From Dyella caseinilytica (GTDB taxonomy: Bacteria > Pseudomonadota > Gammaproteobacteria > Xanthomonadales > Rhodanobacteraceae): 64,000 bases of DNA. The DNA is taken from contig NZ_CP064030.1 in the NCBI RefSeq assembly GCF_016865235.1, forward strand, positions 4,402,001 through 4,466,000. The letters are read 5' to 3'. Numbering within the stretch: position 1 is the stretch's first letter; every line of letters begins with the position of its first letter. Below are positions 34,609 through 44,106 of this stretch, piece by piece. The notes beneath the pieces were generated by a model, which made no database searches, was not told where the DNA came from, and saw only the letters and a program-made list of their open reading frames with translations. The position numbers were made by a program, and so were the translations under genes.

Positions 34609-35201
34609 CCGCCCGACTCCTCTTTGTGCAGTGCTCGTCCTTTCAGCACGTAGCGGATACCGGAATGCGGGCAGACTTCTTCGGCGTCACCTTCCAACGG
34701 TAGATTCAAACGCTCGCCAAACTCACTCATCCAGCCGATCTGCCGAGCCGGCACACCTACCATTAGCGCGTACGCAGGCACGTCTTGAGTGATGACAGCG
34801 CCGGCGCCGACGAAAGCGAACTCACCAATCGTGACGCCGCAGACGATCGTGCAGTTGGCGCCGAGCGTAGCGCCCCTGTTGACCAGCGTATCGCGATACT
34901 CATCTTTTCGATCAATCAGCGAGCGCGGGGCATAGACGTTGGTGAACACCATGCTTGGCCCGCAGAACACAGCTTCTTTCAGCGTTACGTTGTCATACAC
35001 CGACACATTGTTCTGAATCTTGCAGTGATCTCCGATAATCACCTTGTTACCGACATACACGTTCTGCCCGAGCGAAACATCCTTACCGATGCGGGCGCCG
35101 CCGCACACATGCACGAAGTGCCAGATGCGTGATCCATCGCCTATCTGCGCGCCCTCGTCCACGATGGCTGATGGGTGCTTGTAGTAGTCCATGTTTTTCA
35201 C
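34605..35201 (-). CDS. wbpD: WbpD-like UDP-amino-sugar N-acetyltransferase
   Basis: This 198-residue left-handed beta-helix acyltransferase has hexapeptide repeats from DEGAQIGDGSRIWHFVHV through ARIGKDVSLGQNVYVGNKVI and KIQNNVSVYDNVTLKEAVFC, then TIVCGVTIGEFAFVGAGAVI and PAYALMVGVPARQIGWMSEF. It would acetylate the 3-amino group of UDP-GlcNAc3NA to give UDP-GlcNAc3NAcA. The GTG at 35201 follows AGGAA and overlaps the WbpB stop as GTGA; an ATG three codons later is also possible. It is coupled at both ends to its pathway partners. Confidence 0.93.
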   Translation of the reverse strand: MKNMDYYKHPSAIVDEGAQIGDGSRIWHFVHVCGGARIGKDVSLGQNVYVGNKVIIGDHCKIQNNVSVYDNVTLKEAVFCGPSMVFTNVYAPRSLIDRKDEYRDTLVNRGATLGANCTIVCGVTIGEFAFVGAGAVITQDVPAYALMVGVPARQIGWMSEFGERLNLPLEGDAEEVCPHSGIRYVLKGRALHKEESGG

Positions 35202-36154
35202 TTATTCCTCAGGAAGGGATGACCGTTGTCGGCTGCGGGTACAACCTTGCTCGTGCGAATGGCCGCTACCGTCTCGATAGCAGTACGGTTTTCTTCCAGG
35301 CTAAAGCCCCTACCAGCAAGGATTTCTTCGTAGCTGCGGTTATGCAGATCGGTGAATCCTCCGGAAAACTCGATCTCATCATCATCCACGGTGATCGACC
35401 GGAACGTGCGTTGGCCGCTTTCGCGTTGCGCGACGGGCACGTCTTCGATGTCCACCGAAAGGAACCAGCGCACGCGAGCGCTCTCGTATTCCAGATAGCC
35501 GGCCGCTTTTGTGTCACTGCACAAATGCACCACATTGGCCTGCAGCGCACCAAAGATAAAATGCAACATGTCGAAGAAATGCACACCGATATTGGTGGCT
35601 ATGCCACCGGATTTCTTCAGATCACCCTTCCAGCTCTGTAGATACCAGTGACCGCGCGAAGTGATATAGGCGAGATTCACCTCATGCTTGCTGCGACCGT
35701 GATTACTCTTGACCTTGTCACGCAAGGCGATGATGGCGGGATGAAGCCGGAGCTGAAGGATGGAACTGACCTTCTTGCCCGTCTCGCGCTCAATCTCCTG
35801 CAATCCATCGATATTCCACGGATTCAGCACCAACGGCTTTTCGCAAATGGCGTGAGCACCTGACCGTAAAGCAAAGCGTACATGCGAATCGTGCAGGTAA
35901 TTCGGAGAGCAAATCGAAACGTAATCGATCTTTCCACCATTTTTTGCGCGACGGCGCATGTCGATATGCCTATCAAAGCGCTCGAATTCCGTGAAGAAGT
36001 CTGCATCGGGAAAATGGCTATCGATGATACCAACGGAATCATTGGGATCGAGAACAGCCACAAGCCGATTGCCGGTCGCCTTGATGGCCTGCATATGCCG
36101 TGGTGCTATGTAGCCGGCTGCACCGATAAGCGCGAAGTTTTTCATGGTGGACAT
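35198..36154 (-). CDS. wbpB: WbpB-like UDP-sugar 3-dehydrogenase (Gfo/Idh/MocA family)
   Basis: This 318-residue oxidoreductase has the Rossmann motif ALIGAAGYIAPRHMQAIKAT typical of WbpB, VSICSPNYLHDSHVRFALRS, the EKP signature AICEKPLVLNPWNIDGLQEI, and the substrate helix region GGIATNIGVHFFDMLHFIFG. It oxidises UDP-GlcNAcA at C3 with tightly held NAD, in relay with the aminotransferase. The ATG at 36154 follows GGGAGCGGTTTG. It is first in the wbpBDE block. The enzymes before it (UDP-GlcNAc 6-dehydrogenase) and after it (2-epimerase) are not in the window. Confidence 0.92.
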   Translation of the reverse strand: MSTMKNFALIGAAGYIAPRHMQAIKATGNRLVAVLDPNDSVGIIDSHFPDADFFTEFERFDRHIDMRRRAKNGGKIDYVSICSPNYLHDSHVRFALRSGAHAICEKPLVLNPWNIDGLQEIERETGKKVSSILQLRLHPAIIALRDKVKSNHGRSKHEVNLAYITSRGHWYLQSWKGDLKKSGGIATNIGVHFFDMLHFIFGALQANVVHLCSDTKAAGYLEYESARVRWFLSVDIEDVPVAQRESGQRTFRSITVDDDEIEFSGGFTDLHNRSYEEILAGRGFSLEENRTAIETVAAIRTSKVVPAADNGHPFLRNK

Positions 36155-36372
36155 CAAACCGCTCCCGATCTCGCTTAATTCTGGACATCACTGGAGTTGC
36201 AAATGGCACCGAGGCACCATCTGCCGCGCGCACTCTTCACCGATCTGTTGCCCGCTTCTGCTCGGAACAACAGACCGACGAATCCAGATTTGCTCGAAGT
36301 GACGAGCCGGTCCGTGCATACGGCCGATCGTCAAAATATGGCCTTGTATTTGTTCTGATTTGCGTACCGTTC

Positions 36373-38571
36373 TCATGAAGCCGCCGTATTGACAGCGTAA
36401 TAGGCGTACGAGTAATACCCCGTACTTCGCTTCTCTACAGCATTGAAAATGACACCCTTGATCACGACGCCGTTTTGCTCGAACCGTTGCTTGGCCAGGC
36501 TAAGTTCGCGAGGTTGATTGACGCCAAAGCGCGCCACCAGAAGGCCAGTACCGGAATGGTTGCCAATGATTGCCGCATCGGTCACCGCCAGAATCGGCGG
36601 TGTATCAATGATGATGAGGTCGTACATCGGCTTCAGGTGATCGATCAGCATCGAGAAGCGAACGTTCATCAACAGCTCGGAAGGATTGGGCGGGATTCTG
36701 CCGCGGCCGATGAAATACAGATTGTTCAGTGGCGTTACCGGCCGTATCGCCTCCGTCAGCTCGGCCTGGCCGGAAATCAACTCCGAAAGACCGACATCGG
36801 CCTTGCCACCCACCACCGAGTGCAGCGTACCCATGCGCAGGTCACCGTCGATCAGCAACACTCTTTGCCCACTCTGTGCGACAACGGCAGCAAGATTGGC
36901 CGAGATGAACGTTTTTCCTGTATTCGGGCTGGCACCGGAAATCATCAGCACATTGTTTTTGGCTTCCAGCCGCGCGAAATGCAGACTTGTTCGCAAACTT
37001 CGCAAAGCTTCGGCGGCGAGGTCCGCTGGCGTGTCCGTCACAAGCAAATGTTGCTTGATATTTCCACGGCTTCGCTTGCCTTCGAGCGCAATCTCTCGCG
37101 GACTGAGCGGAATGGTGGCGTATACCGGCAACCCAAGATTTTCAATGACGGCAGGATCCTCGATGCCGCGGTTGAGCACCTGCCGCAGGAATACATACAT
37201 GACGGCGAAGACCGCACCGAAGATAGCGCCACCGAGCAGCACGATGAGTTTTTTTGGCCAAGTCGGATCGGTGATATCGACCGCTGCGTCGTCGACGATG
37301 CGCACATTGCCCACAGTGCCTGCCCGCGCGATATCCAGCTGCTGAGCCTGATTCAATAAGCTTTGATAGGTTTGATTGCTGACCTGCACGTCACTGGTCA
37401 GCTTCAATAGCGTCTTCTGGGTGTCGGGCAAGCTACCAATTTGCTTGTCGACTGCCTCCTTTTGCGCTTCCAACTCACCTATTTGCTTCATCAACGCCCG
37501 GTACGTTGGATGCTCCGGCGTAAATTGACGCTGCATATCCGCCTGCTGCAGACGCAATTGTTCGAGATTGGTTTCGACGGAAACGTTCTGATTCAGAAGA
37601 CTCTGTGTCTGTAGATTGACATCGACGGAATGCGCTTTGTTCTGGAACGCATTGAGCGCTTCCGTCGCTTTTTCGAGTTCCATGCGCACGTTCGGCAGCT
37701 GCTCCCTCACAAACCTCAAGCTGTTCGTCGCTTCTGCGGAATTTCGATCAACATTTTGCCGTACATAAAGCTCACCCACTTGTTCGAGTACGTTGGCGGC
37801 CAGTGTCGGATCGGTATTGTTATAGGTCATTCTGAGAATGCCGGAGTCCTTACCTTGCTCCTTCACGTCGATCTGCTTCTGCAAGCTGTTGATCACCGTC
37901 AGATCGCGGTGGCGAAAGACACGGAAGCGCGTACCGGCATTGGCAGCCAGCGTCTTGACCTGCATGGTCACACCATGGCCAGTGGAGGATTGCCCTACCC
38001 GACCGATAACCAGAACATTGTCGTCGCTATCCTGAAGAACGTAGACACCACCCTCACCAGCGGTCAATTGCAGCGGTTTGTCCAGCAGACCGTCGGGAAC
38101 ATCCAACTGAAAAATGTCCAGCTTCGCACCACCCCAGTCGTATCCGTCCAAACCGAATAGGGCGGGGGCAACCTTGCCGGGATTCTTGGCGGTGAAATGA
38201 CGGGCGATGAAATTGCCAATTACCGGAAACCGGTGCGGGCTGGCTTGAATGGTGAGGTTGAGCTTGCTCACCGCTCCGCCGACCACCAGTCGGGACGTGA
38301 TCAAATCCGATTCCGTCGCCGCTACGGGACTTTCAGCGTTCAATGTCTGGGTGAGTGAGCTCAACCCCGGCAAGTCGAGCACCTTCTGCTCGACTTGCAC
38401 CATGGCGCTGGCTTGAAAAATGGGCGTCGCCAACACCGTGTAGACCACGCTGATGATGATAAACACCAACGTGATGATGATGATTCGCCACTTGTTGTCT
38501 TTCAGCGTGCCGAGCACATCGCTCAGTCCAATCTCACCATCACGCTGCAACGGAATTTGAGTAGTGAACAT
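36373..38571 (-). CDS. wzc: Wzc-type polysaccharide co-polymerase and tyrosine autokinase
   Basis: This 732-residue inner-membrane protein has the Wzz domain at the start (ISLDVLGTLKDNKW-like, then first membrane helix IIIITLVFIIISVVYTVL), a long periplasmic coiled coil to about 430, a GNVR region and a second helix. The cytosolic BY-kinase follows, with Walker A ISGASPNTGKTFISANLA, Walker A' VLLIDGDLRMG and Walker B LIIIDTPPILAV. The C-terminus carries a tyrosine cluster GYYSYAYYAV, the usual autophosphorylation site. It controls chain length and opens the Wza channel. The phosphatase partner lies directly upstream. Start choice between TTG 38583 and ATG 38571 is uncertain. Confidence 0.93.
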   Translation of the reverse strand: MFTTQIPLQRDGEIGLSDVLGTLKDNKWRIIIITLVFIIISVVYTVLATPIFQASAMVQVEQKVLDLPGLSSLTQTLNAESPVAATESDLITSRLVVGGAVSKLNLTIQASPHRFPVIGNFIARHFTAKNPGKVAPALFGLDGYDWGGAKLDIFQLDVPDGLLDKPLQLTAGEGGVYVLQDSDDNVLVIGRVGQSSTGHGVTMQVKTLAANAGTRFRVFRHRDLTVINSLQKQIDVKEQGKDSGILRMTYNNTDPTLAANVLEQVGELYVRQNVDRNSAEATNSLRFVREQLPNVRMELEKATEALNAFQNKAHSVDVNLQTQSLLNQNVSVETNLEQLRLQQADMQRQFTPEHPTYRALMKQIGELEAQKEAVDKQIGSLPDTQKTLLKLTSDVQVSNQTYQSLLNQAQQLDIARAGTVGNVRIVDDAAVDITDPTWPKKLIVLLGGAIFGAVFAVMYVFLRQVLNRGIEDPAVIENLGLPVYATIPLSPREIALEGKRSRGNIKQHLLVTDTPADLAAEALRSLRTSLHFARLEAKNNVLMISGASPNTGKTFISANLAAVVAQSGQRVLLIDGDLRMGTLHSVVGGKADVGLSELISGQAELTEAIRPVTPLNNLYFIGRGRIPPNPSELLMNVRFSMLIDHLKPMYDLIIIDTPPILAVTDAAIIGNHSGTGLLVARFGVNQPRELSLAKQRFEQNGVVIKGVIFNAVEKRSTGYYSYAYYAVNTAAS

Positions 38572-38607
38572 GCGAGTGATCAATCCATCACGAGAGGGAA
38601 GAAGGAG

Positions 38608-39042
38608 TCACAAATAGGCCGACCAACTATCAACGCCGCCCGTGATCATTTCGTAAACGTGTTCGAATGCAGATCGTGATTGACCGTAGGGATCAGGTAC
38701 GTCGCGCTCACCCAGCCACTTGTCGAGCAGATAGACCTTGCCGCGGGCTTCGGGCGCAAGCTGAACCATCGTCTCGACATGATTTTTTTCCATGCCAAGT
38801 ACGAGATCAGCCTCAAGGAGCATCGAAGAGGTAAGTTGAAGCGCGCGATGGGACGTCCCATCGACGCCACTTTCGCTGAGAAGCTTCAGGACGGTGGTGT
38901 CCATGGGATTGCCGACAAGTGCGACAAGCCCCGCGCTGCACAACTCGATACCGCGCGACCCCATCCTCTCTCGGAAAAGGTATTCAGCCGCTGGGCTACG
39001 GCAGATGTTGCCCATGCAAACGATCAGTATCCGCTTAAACAC
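38608..39042 (-). CDS. wzb: Wzb-type low-molecular-weight protein tyrosine phosphatase
   Basis: This 144-residue cytosolic phosphatase has the active-site loop VCMGNICRSPAAEYLF (C-x5-R-S: Cys9 to Arg15) and the late general-acid motif DVPDPYGQSRSAFEHVY. It dephosphorylates the tyrosine tail of Wzc, and cycling between the two states is needed for polymer export. The GTG at 39042 gives the canonical N-terminus MFKRILIVCMGN. An upstream in-frame start would add 17 poorly conserved residues. It is the first gene of the long minus-strand glycan block. Confidence 0.92.
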   Translation of the reverse strand: MFKRILIVCMGNICRSPAAEYLFRERMGSRGIELCSAGLVALVGNPMDTTVLKLLSESGVDGTSHRALQLTSSMLLEADLVLGMEKNHVETMVQLAPEARGKVYLLDKWLGERDVPDPYGQSRSAFEHVYEMITGGVDSWSAYL

Positions 39043-39591
39043 GGTGCTATCACGCTCCCAGACATAGGGCCAATCGGCGCCGTCCAACGGCACCAGTGAT
39101 TAAAGCCCCCTGTCCGACCCGAAAATCACATGTCTCAATGGATTCCGGAATCGCGCTACTAACAATGCTCGGTTAAGCGACCTCCAAAAATTAAAGGACT
39201 ACTGCCACATGCAGCGTTGAACCGTACGCTTCGACTTGAATACGGATTGTGCTTTGGCTCACACGGAAAAGATGTCATGCACATCATTCCGAAGCAGCAT
39301 CCATTGCCGATGTAACGCGTCGAAGCCTTTTCAATCATTGCATGATCGAATTGCCTGACAGTGAACCGTAGCGAAACGATTAGTGAGTTGACACCGTGCC
39401 GCAACATCGCGCATATGCGCGTGACGTTGATGAGACACAAAAAAAGTTTTATGAACGCGTCGCGTAAATTACGAGACCATGTTTCACGCGTCGATTCGAT
39501 GAATGGGCCTTCGGTAAACTGCAAGCAATTACGATTTACGAGGGATTTATCTTCATCAAGATCTCATGAAGAACGCAGATCGAACACTCGA
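39043..39591 (-). promoter_or_regulatory. Upstream region of the wzb-led polysaccharide operon
   Basis: About 550 bases separate glmS from the phosphatase, both on the minus strand. A 121-residue open frame exists on the minus strand (39159-39524), but it lacks a ribosome binding site and any recognisable motif. The region probably carries the main operon promoter; no box could be assigned with confidence. Confidence 0.4.
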
Positions 39592-41421
39592 TCATTCCAC
39601 GGTAACGGATTTGGCGAGATTGCGTGGCTGATCGACATCGGTGCCGCGTAGCACGGCGACGTGATAAGCCAGCAACTGCAATGGCACCGTGAACACGGCC
39701 GGCGCGATAAATTCACCGGCGGCGTCAATGCGAAGAATTAAGCTGCGTGTAGTGCTTTCATCGATGTGTGCCGCCGTATCAGCAAAGACGATCAGTTCGC
39801 CTCCCCGCGCGCGCACTTCCTGAAGATTTGACTTGAGCTTGTCTAGTAACGGACCATTCGGGGCAACCGCAACGACTGGCATGTCTTCATCGACGAGCGC
39901 AAGTGGTCCATGCTTGAGTTCACCAGCAGGGTAAGCTTCAGCATGGATATAGGAAATTTCTTTGAGCTTGAGCGAACCTTCGAGTGCCACCGGATGATGC
40001 ATACCACGACCGAGAAACAATGCATGATGGCGATGGACAAAGCGTTCGGCCAGCTTGATGATTTGCGGCTCAATCTGTAATGCTTCATCGATGGCGCGCG
40101 GTAGTCGCTGGAGCTGAACGCACAGATCATTGTAACGCGTAGCGTCCAAACCTTGTTGCTTTGCCAGGTGCAATGTCAACAAGGCCAACACGGCGAGCTG
40201 TGTTGTAAAAGCCTTGGTAGACGCGACCCCTATTTCAGGACCCGCCCGCGTCATCAGTTTAAGATCCGCTTCGCGTACCACGGATGATTCGGGTACGTTG
40301 CAGATGGCCAGCGTGCCAAGATAGCCTCGGCGATGCGATTCCCGCATGGCGGCAAGAGTGTCCGCTGTTTCGCCAGATTGCGAGATAGCGACAAGCAATG
40401 TGCCTTCTGGCACCACCGCTTCCCGATACCGGTATTCGCTGGCAACTTCAACGCTGACTGGCAATCTCGCGTGTTCTTCGATCCAGTATTTCGCGACCAT
40501 GCCGGCGTGATAGCTAGTGCCACAGGCAATGATGTGCAATCCCTTTACTTTTTCCAGCAGCTCTTCGCCATTGACGCCGAATATGTTGGGCAGCACGCCG
40601 TTTGCACCGATGCGTGTCTCCAGTGTATTGGCGACGGCGCGTGGCTGCTCGAATATTTCCTTTTGCATGTAATGGCGGTATTCGCCACGCTCCACGGCGT
40701 CCACTGACAGCTCACTTTCATGCACAGCGCGTTCAACCCGCTCTCCAGCGATGGTATAGATCTGCATGTTTCCGCGACTGATCTCGACAACATCACCGTC
40801 GTCGAGGTAAATGATCTTGTTGGTAATCTGGACCAGCGCCTGTGCATCCGAGCCAAGGAAGTTCTCGCCGATACCCACGCCGATAAGCAGTGGCGCACCG
40901 CGGCGCGCGCCCACCACGCGCCCGGGCTCGTCGCTGCTGATAACGGCGATGGCGTACGCACCCTCCAGCTCCTGCACGGCAGCAAGCACGGCATCGCGCA
41001 AGCGCATGCCTTTGGAGATATGCGCATCGATGAGTGCAGTCATCACTTCCGTGTCGGTTTCGGAAGTAAAGAGGTAGCCTTTCGCCTGCAGCTTCTCACG
41101 CAACGATGCGTGATTTTCTATGATGCCGTTATGGACAAGTGCTACTCGCCCGACCATGTGAGGGTGCGCGTTTTCTTCGTTGGGCACACCATGCGTAGCC
41201 CATCGGGTATGTGCGATGCCGGTACTTCCCGGGAACGGATCGGCGAGATAGATAGCTTCCATCTCACGAACCTTTCCTTTGGCGCGCACACGACGGAGCT
41301 GCCGCTCTTCGAGCACAGCGAGGCCCGCTGAATCATAGCCACGATATTCGAGTGCCTTGAGACCGGCGATCAACAACGGCGCCGCATCTCGTTGAGCGGC
41401 GGCGGCGATGATTCCACACAT
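39592..41421 (-). CDS. glmS: Glutamine-fructose-6-phosphate aminotransferase
   Basis: This 609-residue enzyme makes glucosamine-6-phosphate, the entry to UDP-GlcNAc for peptidoglycan, lipid A and the glycan made next door. The glutaminase domain starts MCGIIAAAAQRDAAPLLIAG with Cys as residue 2 and has KALEYRGYDSAGLAVL and THGVPNEENAHPHM. Two SIS domains follow, with HIIACGTSYHAGMVAKYWIE, SQSGETADTLAAMRESHRRG and GLAVLEE-type links, ending LRGTDVDQPRNLAKSVTVE. I start at ATG 41421, not two codons upstream, because the nucleophile must become the N-terminal residue. No glmS ribozyme is expected in this group and none was seen. Confidence 0.97.
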   Translation of the reverse strand: MCGIIAAAAQRDAAPLLIAGLKALEYRGYDSAGLAVLEERQLRRVRAKGKVREMEAIYLADPFPGSTGIAHTRWATHGVPNEENAHPHMVGRVALVHNGIIENHASLREKLQAKGYLFTSETDTEVMTALIDAHISKGMRLRDAVLAAVQELEGAYAIAVISSDEPGRVVGARRGAPLLIGVGIGENFLGSDAQALVQITNKIIYLDDGDVVEISRGNMQIYTIAGERVERAVHESELSVDAVERGEYRHYMQKEIFEQPRAVANTLETRIGANGVLPNIFGVNGEELLEKVKGLHIIACGTSYHAGMVAKYWIEEHARLPVSVEVASEYRYREAVVPEGTLLVAISQSGETADTLAAMRESHRRGYLGTLAICNVPESSVVREADLKLMTRAGPEIGVASTKAFTTQLAVLALLTLHLAKQQGLDATRYNDLCVQLQRLPRAIDEALQIEPQIIKLAERFVHRHHALFLGRGMHHPVALEGSLKLKEISYIHAEAYPAGELKHGPLALVDEDMPVVAVAPNGPLLDKLKSNLQEVRARGGELIVFADTAAHIDESTTRSLILRIDAAGEFIAPAVFTVPLQLLAYHVAVLRGTDVDQPRNLAKSVTVE

Positions 41422-41823
41422 GGACATTCACTCCTCAGTGCGTGCAATGCAAGCCGGAGACCTCAACGATTCCGTTGGCTTTGCCGATGCGACGCCTCGA
41501 GAAGCTTTCGCTTCAGCGATTCATCGTCGCCAAAACTTTCTCTGCTTGCATGGAAAGATCGATGTCACTAATCACTTCGAAGTGACGCATATCTACTCCT
41601 CCACTCCCATGCCCGCAAGCCGATATGCAGTTAGCACAACCAAGGCTTCAGGCACCGTTCTGCCTGACAATACATTTCAGTCACAAAGATAAATCGCTTA
41701 ATCTGTTGACACGACGACATTGTCCTGCACTCTTTGAGTGTCCGTTGTGCGGGAATGTGGCGTGTGCTGAAGTCCACGACGGGAAGGCACAACATGCCTT
41801 CCCGCCGGAAGTGCACGCAGGAC
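41422..41823 (-). other. Gap between beta-propeller gene and glmS, with a terminator-like hairpin
   Basis: No gene is supported in these 402 bases. A strong hairpin lies at 41780-41804, just past the beta-propeller stop, and the remainder probably carries the glmS promoter. Confidence 0.5.
41780..41804 (-). terminator. Perfect 10-bp stem-loop after the beta-propeller gene
   Basis: CGGGAAGGCA (41780-41789) and TGCCTTCCCG (41795-41804) pair perfectly with a 5-nt loop. It starts 20 bases beyond the minus-strand stop codon at 41824. The GC-rich stem fits a terminator, though no U-tract follows. Confidence 0.55.
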
Positions 41824-42873
41824 TCAGTAGTTGAAGCCTTCATCCGCGCGCAGGATCGCGATGCCGTTAGTCGCTATATTGTTGATGGTCACACTGCTCT
41901 TCAGATTGAAATCGCCGTCGCCATCCACATCGAAGATCGAGACATGCGAGACCGACCCGTTGGCGTCCACAACCGCGGCAAGATTGTCGCGATAGGTGAT
42001 ATCGGTGGGGTCGCCGTTGAAGGTCGCTATGACGGCCGCATCCTGAATGATCTTCTGACCATAGACTGCATAGCGCGATACGGAATGACTCGGCGAATTG
42101 GCGGAGAACAGGAACGGACCATCCAGCGTGACCCAGCAGGGAGCCATTTGTGTGCCCGATCCCGTCACGGTCAGCACGGCATCGTTGCGCACCAGGCTGA
42201 TCTCGTTGGCATGGGCAATCGTCACGTAAGCATCGTTGCCGCGCGTGGCCAGGCCGAACGGCGCATTGACGTTGGCGGGGATATTAGCCACGAGCTTGGT
42301 CGAGCCGGTGACGGCACCCCGATCGGTGAGGTTGACCGTTTCGATAGCATTGCTCTTTTCGGTGATGACGAGCTGACCGTCCAGCACTCCGACCTGTGCG
42401 GCGGAACCGTCGGCGATAACCAGCTGCGCTTCGCCATCAGCAGTGGAACTCACACCAAAACGATCGATCCGATGCGATTCGATATGGGTGGCGGTGAGAA
42501 TGTAAAGGTGGCCGCGACCGAAGGCGACACTGACCGGATTGGTGATGGCTGGCACCACTTTTTCCAGTTGAAGAACGCCACGATCTGAAAACTTGTTGAA
42601 GACGGAGACATTCCCCGAGCCGAAATTGACCACGGCAAGAAGATCGTGATTCTGCGCGATACCGCCGGCATTGCCGCTGACGCCACCGGCCCCGCCGGTC
42701 GGAACCTGCTCGACCAGGCCACCGCTGGTGTTATAGACCAGCAGCGCGTTGCTGGCGGTATTGGACGCGGTAATGATGAGGTCCCCGTCGTTCCAACCTG
42801 AACTGCCCTGTGCGGAGGCAGCACCTGCCACCATCAGCGCCAGCAGCGCTGATCCGTAGATTGCCTTTTTCAT
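41824..42873 (-). CDS. Secreted beta-propeller protein, function unknown
   Basis: This 349-residue protein has a clean signal peptide (MKKAIYGSALLALMVAGAAS, cut near ASAQ). The mature part has repeating blade-like strands such as DLLAVVNFGSGNVSVFNKFS, VSVAFGRGHLYILTATHIES, APFGLATRGNDAYVTIAHAN and DITYRDNLAAVVDANGSVSH, like YncE or lactonase-type seven-bladed propellers. No catalytic motif could be pinned. GAGGAA lies seven bases before ATG 42873, which supports this start over an upstream frame extension of 33 residues. It is probably a periplasmic or secreted binding protein. Confidence 0.75.
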   Translation of the reverse strand: MKKAIYGSALLALMVAGAASAQGSSGWNDGDLIITASNTASNALLVYNTSGGLVEQVPTGGAGGVSGNAGGIAQNHDLLAVVNFGSGNVSVFNKFSDRGVLQLEKVVPAITNPVSVAFGRGHLYILTATHIESHRIDRFGVSSTADGEAQLVIADGSAAQVGVLDGQLVITEKSNAIETVNLTDRGAVTGSTKLVANIPANVNAPFGLATRGNDAYVTIAHANEISLVRNDAVLTVTGSGTQMAPCWVTLDGPFLFSANSPSHSVSRYAVYGQKIIQDAAVIATFNGDPTDITYRDNLAAVVDANGSVSHVSIFDVDGDGDFNLKSSVTINNIATNGIAILRADEGFNY

Positions 42874-43139
42874 GGTTGTTCCTCGATGTAAGCGTAGATA
42901 AGCAGCAACGCCCGTTGCCACTCTGGTTTGCTCCCGACGACCGTGCGCACAGCCTCTTGTTCCTTCGCGCATGTTGCGCGATCGGTTACACCCGGATAGT
43001 GGAAATGCGATTGCGTCCGGAGGCTCGCTTCGCCTTCACAAAAAATCCACGGTCAGGCTCGTCTTCCACCACTCATGCCCATGAGGCGACGGTGCCACCA
43101 AGCGCGGCCGCTTTGGGGGAAGGCGTCTGGTTCAATCGC

Positions 43140-43874
43140 TCACAAATCCTGCGCGACAGTGGCCAGCGTCTGGGCGATATTTTTCACGAGGCAGTCGCCA
43201 TGAGATGTTGTGACGACGGTGATTTCTTCGCGTCCAACCAGCGACTCGATATATTTCTTCACTAGAGTCCTGCGTACGCGCAATGATCTTCTGACGAAGA
43301 AAATGACTCGTGGTCTTCCAGTGGATCGCGTCAAGCGGAGCAACAGGCCATAAAGGCCGGGTTGGTGTGGAACATTGGTGATCAGGTCGTTCATGATCAC
43401 CGCCACCTTGTTCTCATCAACAGAGACCTCGAGTACTCCTTCGACGGGGTTGATGCCGGGCGGCACGTAGTACTTGACACCATGTCTGGGGAAGTATTCC
43501 TCACTGCTGTAATCCACGTGCACGTGCTTGCTGATGCCAGCAATTGACGCCTGTGGACATACAACATCCATCTTTGGGTAGCGTCTTTTATATGCAGCGA
43601 CGTGCGCCCAGTGATCCCAATGAGGAATGACCATTACCGATGGCTCGCCGAGAGCCTCCAGCTTACTCATCGCCTGCTCATTGAGCGCAACCACGGAATG
43701 AAGCAAGAGCGAACGTTTCGCATAGCGATAGACCACCATATTTCGTGGCAACTTTGCCGCCGGAAACTCACCCTGTACCACCCAAAGATTTTGGGTGAGC
43801 TCACAAAGATCTGTATGCGGGAATACTTCCCTCTCCCAGTAACGATCCCTTGTTTCAAGGGCGGCGATTGTCAT
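43140..43874 (-). CDS. MBL-fold-like DUF4336-type protein
   Basis: This 244-residue protein resembles DUF4336 members, which share the metallo-beta-lactamase fold. It has LLLHSVVALNEQAMSKLEAL, the key VMVIPHWDHWAHVAAYKRRY with an H-x-D-H arrangement, VDENKVAVIMNDLITNVPH and TVVTTSHGDCLVKN. The histidines are consistent with metal binding, but the full MBL ligand set is not obvious, so activity is uncertain. AAAAGGAG lies before the ATG. The 12 bases 43882-43893 containing this site are identical to those before the RiPP precursor gene at 6091-6102. Confidence 0.75.
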   Translation of the reverse strand: MTIAALETRDRYWEREVFPHTDLCELTQNLWVVQGEFPAAKLPRNMVVYRYAKRSLLLHSVVALNEQAMSKLEALGEPSVMVIPHWDHWAHVAAYKRRYPKMDVVCPQASIAGISKHVHVDYSSEEYFPRHGVKYYVPPGINPVEGVLEVSVDENKVAVIMNDLITNVPHQPGLYGLLLRLTRSTGRPRVIFFVRRSLRVRRTLVKKYIESLVGREEITVVTTSHGDCLVKNIAQTLATVAQDL

Positions 43875-44106
43875 GTGGCCACTCCTTTTAAGTGCTCACG
43901 TCACGGCTCGTCTGGCAGATATCATACGAGTGCTCACCCACATCGAATACTCGCATTAAAAAGGAGTGTGCTTTTCGTATTTACTATGGATTAGCCGATG
44001 AAATCAGCCTCTTAAATAGGGTCAAGCGAGATCGTCGATCCGCTGATACGAGCAACTGCTCGCATTCCTGTGGGCGCAGCTGATCCGCTTTGTTCTGCCC
44101 AGGTGA

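Noticed and set aside
39159..39524. 121-residue minus-strand protein before the polysaccharide operon
   Set aside because: No binding site and no motif; Cys, Met and Arg-rich composition as in chance frames.
43882..43893. Shared regulatory site before the MBL-fold gene and the RiPP precursor gene
   Set aside because: The 12 identical bases include the ribosome binding site, whose conservation is expected; nothing else nearby matches.
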